Assembly: GCF_029589495.1 (NCBI RefSeq) | Contig: NZ_JAAIVF010000004.1 | Span: 124,001 to 188,000 of the forward strand | Direction: 5' to 3' | Origin: Speluncibacter jeojiensis | GTDB taxonomy: Bacteria; Actinomycetota; Actinomycetes; Mycobacteriales; Mycobacteriaceae | DNA length: 64,000 nucleotides | Shown: positions 45,311-57,951 of the stretch, piece by piece | How positions within the stretch are numbered: position 1 is the first letter of the stretch | Layout: every line of letters starts with the position of its first letter | Program-made: the position numbers and the translations under genes | Notes under the pieces: generated by a model | What the model saw: only the letters and a program-made list of their open reading frames with translations | Database searches by the model: none | What the model was told of the DNA's origin: nothing

Positions 45311-46726
45311 CTAGGGCCGCCGCAGCGCCGCCAGGAACATCGCGTCGGTGCCGTGCCGGTGCGGCCACAGTTGCGCGTGCGGGCCGTCACCGAGTCCGGG
45401 CACGCCGGGCAGCAGCTCGCGGGTGTCCAGTTCGGCCAGCCCGAACCGGCGCACCGCATCGGCAACCACCCCGACCGTCTCGGCCATGTGCGGCGAGCAG
45501 GTCGAGTAGACGATCACGCCGCCGGGGCGGACCAACCGGGTCGCCGAGGCCAGCAGTTCGCGTTGCAGCTTGACCAGCCCCGCCACGTCCGACGGCTGCC
45601 GTCGCCACCGGGCCTCGGGGCGACGGCGCAGCGCGCCGAGGCCGGTGCACGGCGCGTCGACGAGGACCCTGTCGTACCCGGTGGTCAGGCCCGGTTCGCG
45701 GCCGTCGGCGACGTGCACGTCGACGGGTAGGCCGCGGGTGATCTTGCGGACGAGTTCCGCACGGTGCTCGGCGGGTTCGACCGCATCGACCCGCGCCCCG
45801 TCGATGTCGGCAAGCGCACCGAGCAGCGCTGCCTTGCCGCCCGGTCCGGCGCACAGGTCCAGCCACCGTCCGCCGTCCCGACCGTCGAGCGGCGCGAGCG
45901 TCAGGGCGCGGGCCACCAGCTGGCTGCCCTCGTCCTGGACGCCGGCCAGACCTTCGCGCACCGGTTCGAGCTGCCCGGGGTCGCCGCCGTCCAGGTGCAC
46001 CGCGTACGGCGAGTACGGGCCGGCCTCGCCACCGGTGATCAGCGCCAGCTCCTCCGCGGAGATCTCGCCGGGCCGGGCCACCAGATGCACGGCCGGGCGG
46101 GCGTCGTCGGCGGCGAGCACCTCGGCGAGCTCGCCCGCCGCCGGGCCCAGCGCGTCGACGAACGCCTGCGCGATCCACTTCGGGTGCGCGTACCGGAACG
46201 CCAGGTGCCCGACCGGGTCGGACTTCTCGGCCGGCGCGAGCCGCGACACCCAAGATGCCTCATCGTGCTCGGCGACCCGTCGGAGCACTGCGTTGACGAA
46301 TCCGGCCCTGCCCCCGCCGAATTCGGCCCGCACCAGGTCGACCGAGGTCGCGACCGCCGCATGCGGGGCGACGCGGGTGCGCAGCAACTGGTAGGTGCCC
46401 AGGCGCAACACGTCCAGCAGCGGTCCGTCGATCTCGTCGATCGGCCGGCCCGCGCCGTCGGCGATGACCGCGTCGAGCAGGCCCTGTGACCGGCAGGCTC
46501 CGTACGCGAGTTCGGTGGCCAGCGCCGCGTCCCGGCCCTCGATCCGGCGCTCACGCAGCAGGGCCGGCAGCACCAGGTTCGCGTAGGCGTCACGCTCACG
46601 TACCGCCCGCAGCACGTCCCGCGCTGCGGTGCGGGCCGGATCGACGGCGGTGGCGTCGGGTCGTCGCGGCTGGCGGGGACGACGGTTGCCGGCGGGTCGC
46701 TTCGCCGGACGGCGGGATTCACTCAT
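45311..46726 (-). CDS. rsmB: 16S rRNA (cytosine-C5) methyltransferase RsmB/Fmu
   Basis: 471 aa. A basic N-terminal tail and a NusB-like RNA-binding domain are followed by the SAM methyltransferase: [18 protein letters not shown] (SAM motif), [21 protein letters not shown] and [12 protein letters not shown], with the two catalytic cysteines. It methylates 16S rRNA C967-equivalent. It overlaps fmt by four bases. Confidence 0.95.
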   Translation of the reverse strand: MSESRRPAKRPAGNRRPRQPRRPDATAVDPARTAARDVLRAVRERDAYANLVLPALLRERRIEGRDAALATELAYGACRSQGLLDAVIADGAGRPIDEIDGPLLDVLRLGTYQLLRTRVAPHAAVATSVDLVRAEFGGGRAGFVNAVLRRVAEHDEASWVSRLAPAEKSDPVGHLAFRYAHPKWIAQAFVDALGPAAGELAEVLAADDARPAVHLVARPGEISAEELALITGGEAGPYSPYAVHLDGGDPGQLEPVREGLAGVQDEGSQLVARALTLAPLDGRDGGRWLDLCAGPGGKAALLGALADIDGARVDAVEPAEHRAELVRKITRGLPVDVHVADGREPGLTTGYDRVLVDAPCTGLGALRRRPEARWRRQPSDVAGLVKLQRELLASATRLVRPGGVIVYSTCSPHMAETVGVVADAVRRFGLAELDTRELLPGVPGLGDGPHAQLWPHRHGTDAMFLAALRRP

Positions 46727-47652
46727 GACGCGCGCACCTCCGCATCCAGCCGCGCACCGCGGGCCCAGTCGGCTGCGTTCATCGCCTTCTTCCCCGGCGG
46801 TTGCACCTGTCCGAGGATCACCGGCACGGTCGCCGTGCCCACCATCAGTTCCTTCTTCGTCACCTGCAGTTGCCCGGGCTCGAGTTCGGCGTCGGCGGCA
46901 CCGATGCGTACCGGACCCAGCTTGACCCGCATGTCGCCGAGCATCGTCCACGCCCCCGGGGCCGGGGTGACCGACCGGATCTGCCGGTCCACCATCGCCG
47001 CCGGCATGTCCCACTGCACCCGCGCCGATTCGACCGTCACCTTCTCCGCATAGGAGACGCCGTCGGCCGACTGCGGCACCGCGACGAGTTCGCCTCGCGC
47101 GATCCCGTCCATCGTCGACTCGAGCAGCACCGCGCCGGACTCCGCGAGACGCCCGAGGAGCACACCGGAGGTGTCGTCGGGCCGCACTCGCTCGGTGACC
47201 ACCCCATAGACCGGCCCGGTGTCCAGGCTCAGCTCGATCCGGAACGTGCTGGCCCCGGTGAATTCGTCACCGGACCGCACGGCGGCCTGCACCGGCGCGG
47301 CGCCGCGCCAGGCGGGCAGCAGCGAGAAGTGCAGGTTCACCCAACCGGACTCGGGCACGTCGAGCACGCGCTGGGTGAGCAGCGCGCCGTACGCGACCAC
47401 CGGGCAGCACTGCGGGTCCAGCTCCCGCAACCGGGCGACGAAGTCCTCGTCGTCGGGCCGGGCGGGCATGAGGACCTCGATGCCGTGCGCGTCGGCGAGT
47501 TGCGCGACCGGCGACCGGCTGACCTTGCGGCCGCGGCCGGCGACCGCGTCGGGCCGGGTGACGACTGCGACCACCTCGTGGCGCGGGGAGTCGATCAGCC
47601 GCTGCAGCGACGGGACGGCGACCTCGGGGGTGCCGGCGAAGACGAGCCGCAT
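46723..47652 (-). CDS. fmt: Methionyl-tRNA formyltransferase
   Basis: 309 aa. [59 protein letters not shown] and the Asp in [10 protein letters not shown] match the formyltransferase active site; the C-terminal tRNA-binding domain follows. It formylates initiator tRNA. It lies one base after def, so the formyl-adding and formyl-removing enzymes are coupled. Confidence 0.96.
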   Translation of the reverse strand: MRLVFAGTPEVAVPSLQRLIDSPRHEVVAVVTRPDAVAGRGRKVSRSPVAQLADAHGIEVLMPARPDDEDFVARLRELDPQCCPVVAYGALLTQRVLDVPESGWVNLHFSLLPAWRGAAPVQAAVRSGDEFTGASTFRIELSLDTGPVYGVVTERVRPDDTSGVLLGRLAESGAVLLESTMDGIARGELVAVPQSADGVSYAEKVTVESARVQWDMPAAMVDRQIRSVTPAPGAWTMLGDMRVKLGPVRIGAADAELEPGQLQVTKKELMVGTATVPVILGQVQPPGKKAMNAADWARGARLDAEVRAS

Positions 47653-47653
47653 C

Positions 47654-48172
47654 TCAACGCCCCCCGATCCCGGCGGCGGCACCGAACCAGTCGGACTCGC
47701 GGATCTCCCGCATCGCCGCGGCCCGTTCTGTGCGGCCGAGCCGGCTCAGGAACAGCACCCCGTCGAGGTGATCGCTCTCGTGCTGGACGCAGCGCGCCAG
47801 CAGCCCGGTGGCCTCGAACCGCACCGGGCGCCCGTCCCTGTCGACGCCGCTCGCCACGACGTCGCGGTGGCGCGTGGTCTCGGCCCGGATGTCCGGGATC
47901 GACAGGCAGCCCTCCGAACCGGTCTGCATCTCGTCGCCGACCGCCTCCCACCGCGGGTTGACCAGGTGCCCGCGCACCCCGTTGCAGTCGTAGACGAACA
48001 CGCGCAGCCCGACGCCGACCTGCGGGGCCGCGAGCCCGGCGCCGCCCTCCGCGTCCATGGTGTCGAGCATGTCCTGCACCAGCACGCGCAGCTCGGCACC
48101 GAAGGCCGTCACCTCGTCCGCGCGGGTGCGTAACACGGGGTCACCGAACAATCGGACGGGCAGTACGGCCAC
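47654..48172 (-). CDS. def: Peptide deformylase
   Basis: 172 aa with the three metal motifs [17 protein letters not shown] and QHESDHLDG. It removes the N-formyl group from new proteins. I chose the GTG at 48172 ([15 protein letters not shown]), preceded by AAGGAG; a longer start adds poorly conserved residues. On the minus strand a -10 candidate TAAACT (48260-48265) predicts an ~80-nt leader with two hairpins (48200-48213 and 48215-48236). Confidence 0.95.
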   Translation of the reverse strand: MAVLPVRLFGDPVLRTRADEVTAFGAELRVLVQDMLDTMDAEGGAGLAAPQVGVGLRVFVYDCNGVRGHLVNPRWEAVGDEMQTGSEGCLSIPDIRAETTRHRDVVASGVDRDGRPVRFEATGLLARCVQHESDHLDGVLFLSRLGRTERAAAMREIRESDWFGAAAGIGGR

Positions 48173-48272
48173 GGGGCTTCCACTCCTTCGCGCGAATGAC
48201 GCTGGTGCCAGCGACCCCGGCACGGCGGCACCGGGGCGAGGGTCGATCTCGAAGCTCCCAGTTTAGAGAGCC

Positions 48273-49298
48273 TCAGGAGTTGCTCGCGAACACCACCGAG
48301 GCGATGCCCGTGCCGAGCGGAACGGGGCGGCAGACCGGGGCGAGCGGATGCTCGGGGTCCAGGGCGTTCAACACCATCTGCTGCGCGTACAAGTCGAACG
48401 GCATGTTGAAGTGCCCGGTCATGTCCGCGGGGCAACGGTCCTGGATGACCAGGTTGATCGCGCCCGGGCCGTGCAACGCGACGTTCGTGTACGGCTGGAT
48501 CATCTCGTCGTACCGCGTGGCGATGGTCGTGTAGCGCACGCCGGGCACCGTGTCGCCGCCGGTGTTGAGCGCCTCGAGGAAGGCCGAGCCCTGCACCTGC
48601 TCGTCGACGGCCGGCGAGATGGCCGCCGAGATGAGCGCGTTGCCGCCGGGCAGGGCCGCCAGCAGCGTGCCGAGCCCGTAGAACGTGCCGCCGTAGGTGG
48701 GCGACGCCATGCCGATCCACTTGTCGACGTATGCGGCGCCGCCGAGCCGGTTGACGTAGTAGCGCGCGACGGTCGCGCCCTGCGAGTGCCCGACCAGATC
48801 GACCTTCGTCGCGCCGGTCTGCGCGAGCACCTGCCGGACCACCCCGGCAAGTTGCCCGGCCCCGGCGGTCATGTCGACCATGCCGAAATGGTCACTGCCG
48901 GAGGCATTTCCGTAGTTCAACGCGTAGACGCAGTAGCCGGCGTCGCGCAGTTGCGGGCTCAGCGCCGCCCAGTTCGCGAACGCGCTGCCGTCGCTGCCGT
49001 GCACCAGCACCACCGGTTCGGGATGCGTCGCGGTGGGCCGGCAGTGCGGCAGGTTCGCGCCCTGCGGCGCCAACCCGGGCCGCCCCTTCGCATACCGGGT
49101 CGCCGCCCCGGGTTCGGTCTCCACCGGCCCCTGCACGGTCGGTATCCGGTCGGCCGGCAGCACCGCCGCGGCGCCTGTCGGGCCGCCGCCGGACGAGCCC
49201 ACCGACCCGGACGAGCCGGTCGGGTCCGCGGCTGCCGGAACTGCCACGGCGACAGCCACACTCGCCGCGATGGCCAGTGCCGCAAGCACCCTGCGCAT
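48273..49298 (-). CDS. Secreted alpha/beta-hydrolase, lipase class 2 type
   Basis: 341 aa with a signal peptide (RRVLAALAIAASVAVAVAVPAAA) and a Gly/Ser-rich linker. The mature enzyme has the oxyanion region VVLVHGSDGSAFANW and nucleophile elbow VDLVGHSQGATVARYYVN, as in EstA/EstB-type secreted triacylglycerol lipases; later residues DRCPADMTGHFNMP include a likely catalytic His. Conserved cysteines suggest a disulfide. It would hydrolyse esters outside the cell. GGAGAGG precedes the ATG. Confidence 0.85.
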   Translation of the reverse strand: MRRVLAALAIAASVAVAVAVPAAADPTGSSGSVGSSGGGPTGAAAVLPADRIPTVQGPVETEPGAATRYAKGRPGLAPQGANLPHCRPTATHPEPVVLVHGSDGSAFANWAALSPQLRDAGYCVYALNYGNASGSDHFGMVDMTAGAGQLAGVVRQVLAQTGATKVDLVGHSQGATVARYYVNRLGGAAYVDKWIGMASPTYGGTFYGLGTLLAALPGGNALISAAISPAVDEQVQGSAFLEALNTGGDTVPGVRYTTIATRYDEMIQPYTNVALHGPGAINLVIQDRCPADMTGHFNMPFDLYAQQMVLNALDPEHPLAPVCRPVPLGTGIASVVFASNS

Positions 49299-49388
49299 CC
49301 GGTTCCCCTCTCCCGCGTCCCCACCCGGAATCTGTCCGTGCGCACATCTTGACACGCGCGGACGCCGCGCGCGGGCCGTTACCGCAGG

Positions 49389-50126
49389 TCACTCCCCCGC
49401 GGTGTCGCTCCCGGACTGGTCATGCTCAGCCTCGTCACGCTCAGCATCGCCGGCCGGGCGCGGCGCGTCGTCCTCGGCGAGCAGCCGGTAGATCGCACGG
49501 CGCGCCTCGGCGAGCAACTCCCCCGCCCGGGTGATCTGGTCCGGCGTGCCGGCCGCGGCAACCTGTCGCACCGCCCCCATCAGCTGGCCGGACAGTTCCC
49601 GCAGGTCCCGGGTCTCGTCGCCCTCGGCGCTGCGGTAGTCGGCGAACGGATCACCCAACTCGGTGACGTGGTCGCGCAGGTACTCCTCGCCCGCGTCGGT
49701 CAGCCGCGCGGTCTTGCGGCCGGCGACGGCCTCGACCACGATCAGCCCCTCGTCCTCGAGTTGACTGAGCGCCGGGTAGACCGAGCCGGGGCTGGGCCGC
49801 CAGGCGCCGCCACTGCGCTCGCCGATCTGCTGGATGAGCTGGTAGCCGTGCATCGGCTCCTCGCGCAGCAGCAGCAGGATGGCCGCGCGGGCATCGCCGC
49901 GCCGACCGCGGCCCCGACCGCGGGGTCCGTGCCGGTGACCGCGCCCGCCGCGCGGACCGCCGGGACCGAAGCCGCCGAACCCCCCGGGGCCGCCGAACCC
50001 TCCCGGTCCGAACTCGCCCGGACCGAAGCCCCGCGAGCGGTGTGCCCGGCGCTCCCGGCCCGGACCGCCCGCGCGGCGGCAGTCCCCGCGCATGCCCCTG
50101 GACTCTTCTCGATTCTCGTACTGCAT
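49389..50126 (-). CDS. PadR-family transcriptional regulator with Gly-rich N-terminus
   Basis: 245 aa. The first ~75 residues are disordered and consist mainly of GFGPGEFGPGG-type repeats and an Arg/Gly stretch. The PadR winged helix follows (DARAAILLLLREEPMHGYQLIQQIGERSGGAWRPSPGSVYPALSQLEDEGLIV) and then a helical dimerisation part. PadR proteins usually repress a nearby exporter or stress gene. GAGGAGG lies upstream of the ATG, and a palindrome lies in the leader. No exporter is next to it, so it may act on itself or on a distant target. Confidence 0.88.
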   Translation of the reverse strand: MQYENREESRGMRGDCRRAGGPGRERRAHRSRGFGPGEFGPGGFGGPGGFGGFGPGGPRGGRGHRHGPRGRGRGRRGDARAAILLLLREEPMHGYQLIQQIGERSGGAWRPSPGSVYPALSQLEDEGLIVVEAVAGRKTARLTDAGEEYLRDHVTELGDPFADYRSAEGDETRDLRELSGQLMGAVRQVAAAGTPDQITRAGELLAEARRAIYRLLAEDDAPRPAGDAERDEAEHDQSGSDTAGE

Positions 50127-50164
50127 CGTTGCCTCCTCGGCATCGGATATTGATTACGAGTATC

Positions 50165-50176
50165 ACGATATATCGT
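50165..50176. promoter_or_regulatory. Palindrome upstream of padR, probable operator
   Basis: ACGATATATCGT is a perfect 12-bp palindrome 38 bp before the padR start, in an A/T-rich island of an otherwise GC-rich region. It fits autoregulation by the PadR protein. Binding is inferred from position. Confidence 0.45.
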
Positions 50177-50218
50177 TGCCGCATCGCTGACAACCCCCTC
50201 GCGGACGTGCCCTCTATT

Positions 50219-52240
50219 TCAGCCGATCCGGACGGGATCGATCTGCACCCGGACCGGACCGCTCGACCGGCGGGCGCTGCGGATCGCCCGCGCCTCGGCG
50301 AGCGCACGCGCGAGTGCCCGCCCATCGGCGCGGGGCACGCGGATCAGCATCCGTTCGACCTCGTCCGGTTCCAGCTCGTCGCCGGCGAACGGCAACCGCT
50401 CGCCCGGCGGCAGCGGCACCGGCCCGAGCAGTTCCGCCGATGCCGGCAGCTCGGCCACCTCGAGCAGCTCCCCGATCGACGCGGCCTCCCCGTCCACGGC
50501 CGCCAGGTGCACCGCCGGCGGGAAGCCCACCTCGGCCCGCTCGGCGAGCTGACTTCGGGCGTGCCACACCGGGTCCCACCGCACCAGCGCCTGCACCGTC
50601 GGAATCCCCGAGTCCGCGACCACGACGACCTGACCGCCGTCGGTGTGCGGTCGCACCAGCGTCGAGGCGGTCATCCACCGGCGCAGCGCCTCTTCCGCCG
50701 CGCGTAGATCCGCCCGGCCCAGCAGCGCCCAACCGTCGAGCAGCAGGGCCGCGCCGTAACCGCCGGGCATCACCGGCTCCGCCCCGACCGTCGCCACGAC
50801 GAGTTTCGGTCCGGCGGCGATCTCGGCCTTGACCTCGCCGCCCCCGGAGGTGTGGACGGGCGTGCCGGTGAAGGCCCGGCCGAGCTCCTCCGCGGTGCGC
50901 GCCGCACCGACCACCATCGCGCGCAGCACCCGCCCACCGCACGCCTGGCAGCGGTAGTTCGTCTCTGCGATCCCGCACCACTTGCACGTCGGCGAACCGG
51001 CCCCGTCCGGGCCCGCCGCCGACGGCAGCGCCAGCGGCCCGTTGCAACGCCGGCAGCGAGCGGGCGCACGGCACTTCGAGCAGGCGAGCGACGGCACGTA
51101 GCCGCGGCGCGGAACCTGCACCAGCACACCGGCACCGGCGGCGAGCGCACTGCGGGCGGCGGCGAACGCGATCGCGGGCAACCGCGCCGCCCGGGCACCG
51201 GGGTCGCGGGCGAGCGCCTGATCACTGTCCGCGAGGGCGGTGATCATCGGCGCACGCGCCCGGACCGTCTCACGCGCGGCGACAAGGTCGTGCGCCCAGC
51301 CTGTGTCGACGAGCGCCTGCGCCTCCGCCGTGCGGCTGTGCCCGGCGACTACCGCCGCGCATCCGGTGCCGTGGGCGCGCAGCAGCGCCACCTCCCGCGC
51401 ATGCGGATACGGCGAGCGGGGCTCGGACAGGCTGCTGTCGCCGTCGTCCCACACCACCACCAAGCCGAGGTCGGGTGTCGGGGCGAACACCGACGCGCGG
51501 GTGCCGACGACCACCCGCGCGGTCCCCCGCAGCGCGGCCAGCCACCGGCGGTACCGCGCCGACGGGCCCAGTCCGGCCGCCAGGCCGACCACGTGCTCCG
51601 GCCCGATCACCTCCGCACAGGCCCGCACCAACCGGTCGAGGTCGCGCTGGTCCGGCACCACCAGCACGGCGCCGCGGCCGGCCGACGCCACCACGGCGGC
51701 GAGCTCGGCGAGCCGGGTGCACCAGTCCTCGCCGGGCAACGCCTGCCAGACCGCGCGCGGCCCCCGCCCCGCCTGCAGCGCCTCGACGAAGTTCGGCCCG
51801 TGCAGGTACGCCGACCAGCCCGCCTCGTCGATCCGCGGCTCGCACGGGAGTGGCACCGGTTCGGTCTGCTCGGACTCGACCTTGCCGTGCCGGGGTGGGA
51901 TCGCCAGCCGCAGCACGTCGGCGCGGGTGCCCGCGCAGCGCTGCGCAACCGCATCGACGAGCGCTTCGATCTCGGGGGTGAGCACCCGCTCGGGGGACAC
52001 CACCCGGTCCAGCCAGGAGAGCCTGCCCTCGTGATCGCTCGACTTGAGACGCCGCAGCAGGATCCCGTCGACGAGGCGTCCGGAGAAGCGCACCCGCACG
52101 CGCACGCCCGGCTGGGCCTGCACGTCGAGGTCGGACGGGATCAGATAATCGAACTCGCGGTCCAGGTGCGCAACCGGCAGCAGCGGCAGCACGCGCGCCA
52201 CGGGCGCATGTGCTGCCGCTGCCTTTGCGGTGGCGGTCAA
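50219..52240 (-). CDS. priA: PriA-type primosomal protein N', helicase motifs degenerate
   Basis: 673 aa. The N-terminal 3'-DNA-binding domain (VARVLPLLPVAHLDREFDYLIP) and the zinc module (CSKCRAPARCRRCNGPL ... CKWCG ... CQACGG) are intact. Walker A, GxxxxGKT in active PriA, is absent (VWQALPGEDWCTRLAELAA in its place), and the DEEH box is replaced by VVVWDDGDSS. Actinobacterial PriA is known to have lost these motifs, so it probably works as a structural replication-restart loader without unwinding. The start is uncertain: TTG at 52240 without a strong ribosome site. It lies 31 bp after metK. Confidence 0.92.
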   Translation of the reverse strand: MTATAKAAAAHAPVARVLPLLPVAHLDREFDYLIPSDLDVQAQPGVRVRVRFSGRLVDGILLRRLKSSDHEGRLSWLDRVVSPERVLTPEIEALVDAVAQRCAGTRADVLRLAIPPRHGKVESEQTEPVPLPCEPRIDEAGWSAYLHGPNFVEALQAGRGPRAVWQALPGEDWCTRLAELAAVVASAGRGAVLVVPDQRDLDRLVRACAEVIGPEHVVGLAAGLGPSARYRRWLAALRGTARVVVGTRASVFAPTPDLGLVVVWDDGDSSLSEPRSPYPHAREVALLRAHGTGCAAVVAGHSRTAEAQALVDTGWAHDLVAARETVRARAPMITALADSDQALARDPGARAARLPAIAFAAARSALAAGAGVLVQVPRRGYVPSLACSKCRAPARCRRCNGPLALPSAAGPDGAGSPTCKWCGIAETNYRCQACGGRVLRAMVVGAARTAEELGRAFTGTPVHTSGGGEVKAEIAAGPKLVVATVGAEPVMPGGYGAALLLDGWALLGRADLRAAEEALRRWMTASTLVRPHTDGGQVVVVADSGIPTVQALVRWDPVWHARSQLAERAEVGFPPAVHLAAVDGEAASIGELLEVAELPASAELLGPVPLPPGERLPFAGDELEPDEVERMLIRVPRADGRALARALAEARAIRSARRSSGPVRVQIDPVRIG

Positions 52241-52271
52241 AGTTGCCGTTGCCGCTTTCCGTTCGGTGCCG

Positions 52272-53480
<1,209 letters not shown>

Positions 53481-53578
53481 AGGTCCTCTCCCTACTACGT
53501 CACGTACGCGGGCCGTGTGGTCCGGCCGCGCACTCAAGCTTCAACGAGCTGATTCACAAGATTGTTTTGCAGACTATC

Positions 53579-53591
53579 GGTGTTCTACACC
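53579..53591. promoter_or_regulatory. Inverted repeat upstream of metK
   Basis: GGTGT-TCT-ACACC is a perfect 5-bp inverted repeat about 100 bp before metK. On the minus strand it contains TAGAAC, a possible -10 element. It may be an operator; no known SAM-riboswitch core is apparent in the leader. Confidence 0.25.
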
Positions 53592-53650
53592 ACTGCGGCG
53601 ACAACCCCTCCGCCGTCGACCCTAGACCGCACCCCGGCGATCCGTCGCGA

Positions 53651-55254
<1,604 letters not shown>

Positions 55255-55851
55255 TCAGGCACCAACCAGCAAGGATACCAACTTCGCGGTGGCGTGGTCG
55301 ACGGTGTCGTTCACGATCACAGTGTCGAACTCGTGCTGAGCGTCCAGTTCGACCTTGGCCGTCTGCAGCCGCCGCTCGACCGCCTCGGCGGATTCGGTGC
55401 CGCGGCCGGCGAGCCGGGAGACCAGTTCCTCCCAGCTCGGCGGGGCGAGGAACGCGAGTGTCGCGTCGGGCCGGGCCCGGCGGATGGCACGCGCGCCCGC
55501 GAGGTCGACCTCCACCAGCACGGGCAACCCCTGCTGCAGCGCCTGCTCGACCGGTCCAGCGGGGGTGCCGGAGCGCTGCAGGCCGCCGTGGATGTCGGCC
55601 CATTCGAGCAGCTCGTCCTGGTCGATCATGCGCTGGAACTCGTCGGTGCTCACGAAGTGGTAGTCGCGGCCGTCGACCTCACCGGGACGCGGCGCACGCG
55701 TGGTGGCCGAGACCGAGAAGTACAGCTGCGGCAGGCGGCTGCGCAGTTCGTGCACCACGCTGGACTTGCCGACGGCGGAGGGACCGGCCAGAACAACCAG
55801 CCGGCCCCTCGCCGTTGCAGCAGCGGTGTCCGCCGCTCGAGCGTCGGTCAC
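55255..55851 (-). CDS. gmk: Guanylate kinase
   Basis: 198 aa. P-loop [41 protein letters not shown] (GMP site) and [20 protein letters not shown]. It converts GMP to GDP. GTG start one base after the mihF stop. Confidence 0.96.
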   Translation of the reverse strand: MTDARAADTAAATARGRLVVLAGPSAVGKSSVVHELRSRLPQLYFSVSATTRAPRPGEVDGRDYHFVSTDEFQRMIDQDELLEWADIHGGLQRSGTPAGPVEQALQQGLPVLVEVDLAGARAIRRARPDATLAFLAPPSWEELVSRLAGRGTESAEAVERRLQTAKVELDAQHEFDTVIVNDTVDHATAKLVSLLVGA

Positions 55852-55852
55852 C

Positions 55853-56173
55853 TCAGGCGTCGAAGTCGAACCGAGCCAGCAGGGCCTTGCGCTGCCGGTC
55901 GCCCAGGCCGCGCAGACGGCGGGTGGGGGCGATCTCCAGCTCGGTCATGATCTCCTGGGCCTTGACCTTGCCCACCTTCGGCAGCGCCTCGAGCAGGGCC
56001 GAGACCTTCATCTTGCCCAGGATCTCGTCGTTCTCGGCATCCTTGAGGACCTGCTTGAGGTCGGTGCCGCCGCGCTTGAGGCGCTCCTTGAGCTCAGCCC
56101 GGGCCTTACGGGCGGCTGCTGCCTTCTCCAAAGCAGCGGCGCGCTGCTCATCAGTCAACTGGGGAAGGGCCAC
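55853..56173 (-). CDS. mihF: Mycobacterial-type integration host factor
   Basis: 106 aa. The helical N-terminus [31 protein letters not shown] is followed by the DNA-binding helix-two-turn-helix core [43 protein letters not shown]. It is an essential nucleoid-associated protein unrelated to E. coli IHF. A shorter start at the second half is known for some homologues. CGGAGGA precedes the GTG. Confidence 0.96.
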   Translation of the reverse strand: MALPQLTDEQRAAALEKAAAARKARAELKERLKRGGTDLKQVLKDAENDEILGKMKVSALLEALPKVGKVKAQEIMTELEIAPTRRLRGLGDRQRKALLARFDFDA

Positions 56174-56217
56174 GATTCCTCCGTCTCAATTCTGGCTGTC
56201 TCACTTGGCAGCATTGC

Positions 56218-56223
56218 GTTCTA
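56218..56223 (-). promoter_or_regulatory. -10 candidate for mihF-gmk-rpoZ-coaBC
   Basis: TAGAAC (within GATAGAACG) on the minus strand predicts a ~40-nt leader for mihF. It sits in the 173-bp gap that follows the pyr operon, where a promoter is expected. Confidence 0.4.
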
Positions 56224-56346
56224 TCCGCTGGTTACCCAGCAGCGAAAGCGACCGTACCCACATCCTGGGTCGTTGGCGAACGCACCCCCCAGGTCAGGGC
56301 CGCTAATCCGAGTGCGATAGTGGCCCGCCGAACCGGCCGTGCGCAG

Positions 56347-57948
56347 TCAGCCAAGCAGTGCGGGAACGTCAATTTCGACCACCGAGCCATCCCGGCGTAG
56401 CCCGCGCAGTCCGGCGCCGGCGATCCACACCGTCCCGTCGGCGGTGGCGGCGACGTCGGGCTGCGGGTCGTCGATCGGGATCACCACGGTGACCTGCGAT
56501 GTTGCGGCGTCGAGCAGCACGAACAGCCACCCGCCGCACGACGTCGGCGGGAGTTCGTCGGCGCTGCTCAGCGGCCACCAGCCGGAGCGGCCGGTGCCGT
56601 CGGGCCGGTCGGTGGTCAGCCAGGTCCGGTCGCCCACCCGGCCACCGGCAAGCGGTGCGCGCGGCAGCAATGGAGGGCGGGCAGACAGCACTGCCAGGTC
56701 CGAAGTGACCAGGCACGGGCCCGGTCCCGACGATCCCCGCATCGGGTCCAGACGCACACCGTCGGGCGTCGGGGTGAGGATCACACCCGAACTCACCATC
56801 ACTGCGACCTGCGGGCCGACCGTCACCTCACCGGTCGACGTCACGGCGACCGGCCGGTATCGCGTGCCGTGAACCGTCCGGCGCCCGTCGGCCATCGCCT
56901 GGTGTTCCTCACCCTCGACGACCAAGATGAGGAATCCGTCGTCGGTCGCCACCGCATGTTGTGGGCGGCCGCTCGGGAGTTCGATCGGCGACGGTGCCGC
57001 GTCGGGCCGGAACAGGTGAGTGCGCTCACCCAGCGTGAGCAGAACTCCGTCACGCGCTGCGGTGAGCCGCACCTGGCCGATGTCGGCTCGCTCCGCTCGG
57101 CTCTCTCCGGTCGGCTGCGGCGTCACTCGAAGGATCCCATCGGCGGCGCTCGCCCAACAGCCGTCGGCGTCGACGAACACGCGTCGCGCGCCGCGCGCCG
57201 GATCGGGGTCGACCGACGCCGGGAGCAGGTGTTCGATCGCCACCACCTCCCCCGCCGGGTCGGCGAGGTGCACCAGGATCGGCAACTGCCGGTCGAGTAC
57301 CCACAGATCGGTTCCGCACGCGCCGACCGCTCCGGGCGCGAACCGTGGCCGCGGAGGCTCCGGCTCCGCACGGTCGAGGTCCAGGTCGACGAGCACACCG
57401 GTCTGATGGTCGTAGGTGTGTCCGAGCTCGGGTATGCGTCCGGTCAGCGAGGACTCGTCCCAGACCCGTTCGAACCGCCCCGGCGCCACCTGCACATCGA
57501 CGTAGCGATCGGGAAGGCCGGGCACACGCTGCCACCCGTAGGGCTCCCGTGGGCTGGTCGCCTCGCACGAACAAGTCGCCAAGCGCACCCGGGTCACCAG
57601 TCCCCGCACCGGGCCTGCGCTCCAGGAGTCGTCGACGGAGAGCGCACCGGCGACCTCGACGCGGCCGGTCCAGGGGCGCGTGTCACGCCAATACGCGGTC
57701 CACCCGTCGCCGCGCAGAATCGAACTCCACCACAGGCGGCCGTCATAGGTCGACGGGTCCGGCGAGGATTGCGGAGTCGCCACTGCCCGGAGCGTCGCGC
57801 TGTCGACCCGGTCGGGCCGGTCGTTGCGATGAAAGGACAGACAGGCCTGCATCGTCCGACCGACCTCGGGCCGCGCCAGCGAGCCGTCCTCGATGATCCA
57901 GCCCTCGACGAAGACCCGCAGCACGCGGCCCGATCCGGCAGACGACAC
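56347..57948 (-). CDS. Unrecognised 533-aa beta-rich protein at the end of the pyr operon
   Basis: 533 aa, no signal peptide, no membrane helix. The C-terminal ~350 residues consist of short beta-strand-like repeats with G-x-W/D turns (GTDLWVLDRQLPILVHLADPAGEVV, DADGCWASAADGILRVTP, ADGTVWIAGAGLRGLRRDG), which looks like a beta-propeller. A small domain with CSCEAT and WSAGPVRGLVTRVRLAT precedes it. The GTG start lies three bases before the pyrF stop region ends (pyrF stop at 57952), so it is coupled to pyrF. I recognise no family. It fills the pyrF-mihF interval, which in M. tuberculosis holds other genes. Confidence 0.7.
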   Translation of the reverse strand: MSSAGSGRVLRVFVEGWIIEDGSLARPEVGRTMQACLSFHRNDRPDRVDSATLRAVATPQSSPDPSTYDGRLWWSSILRGDGWTAYWRDTRPWTGRVEVAGALSVDDSWSAGPVRGLVTRVRLATCSCEATSPREPYGWQRVPGLPDRYVDVQVAPGRFERVWDESSLTGRIPELGHTYDHQTGVLVDLDLDRAEPEPPRPRFAPGAVGACGTDLWVLDRQLPILVHLADPAGEVVAIEHLLPASVDPDPARGARRVFVDADGCWASAADGILRVTPQPTGESRAERADIGQVRLTAARDGVLLTLGERTHLFRPDAAPSPIELPSGRPQHAVATDDGFLILVVEGEEHQAMADGRRTVHGTRYRPVAVTSTGEVTVGPQVAVMVSSGVILTPTPDGVRLDPMRGSSGPGPCLVTSDLAVLSARPPLLPRAPLAGGRVGDRTWLTTDRPDGTGRSGWWPLSSADELPPTSCGGWLFVLLDAATSQVTVVIPIDDPQPDVAATADGTVWIAGAGLRGLRRDGSVVEIDVPALLG

Positions 57949-57951
57949 GAC

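Noticed and set aside
53481-53650. Possible SAM riboswitch in the metK leader
   Set aside because: I could not find the conserved core elements of the SAM families by eye; only a short inverted repeat and a possible promoter are visible.
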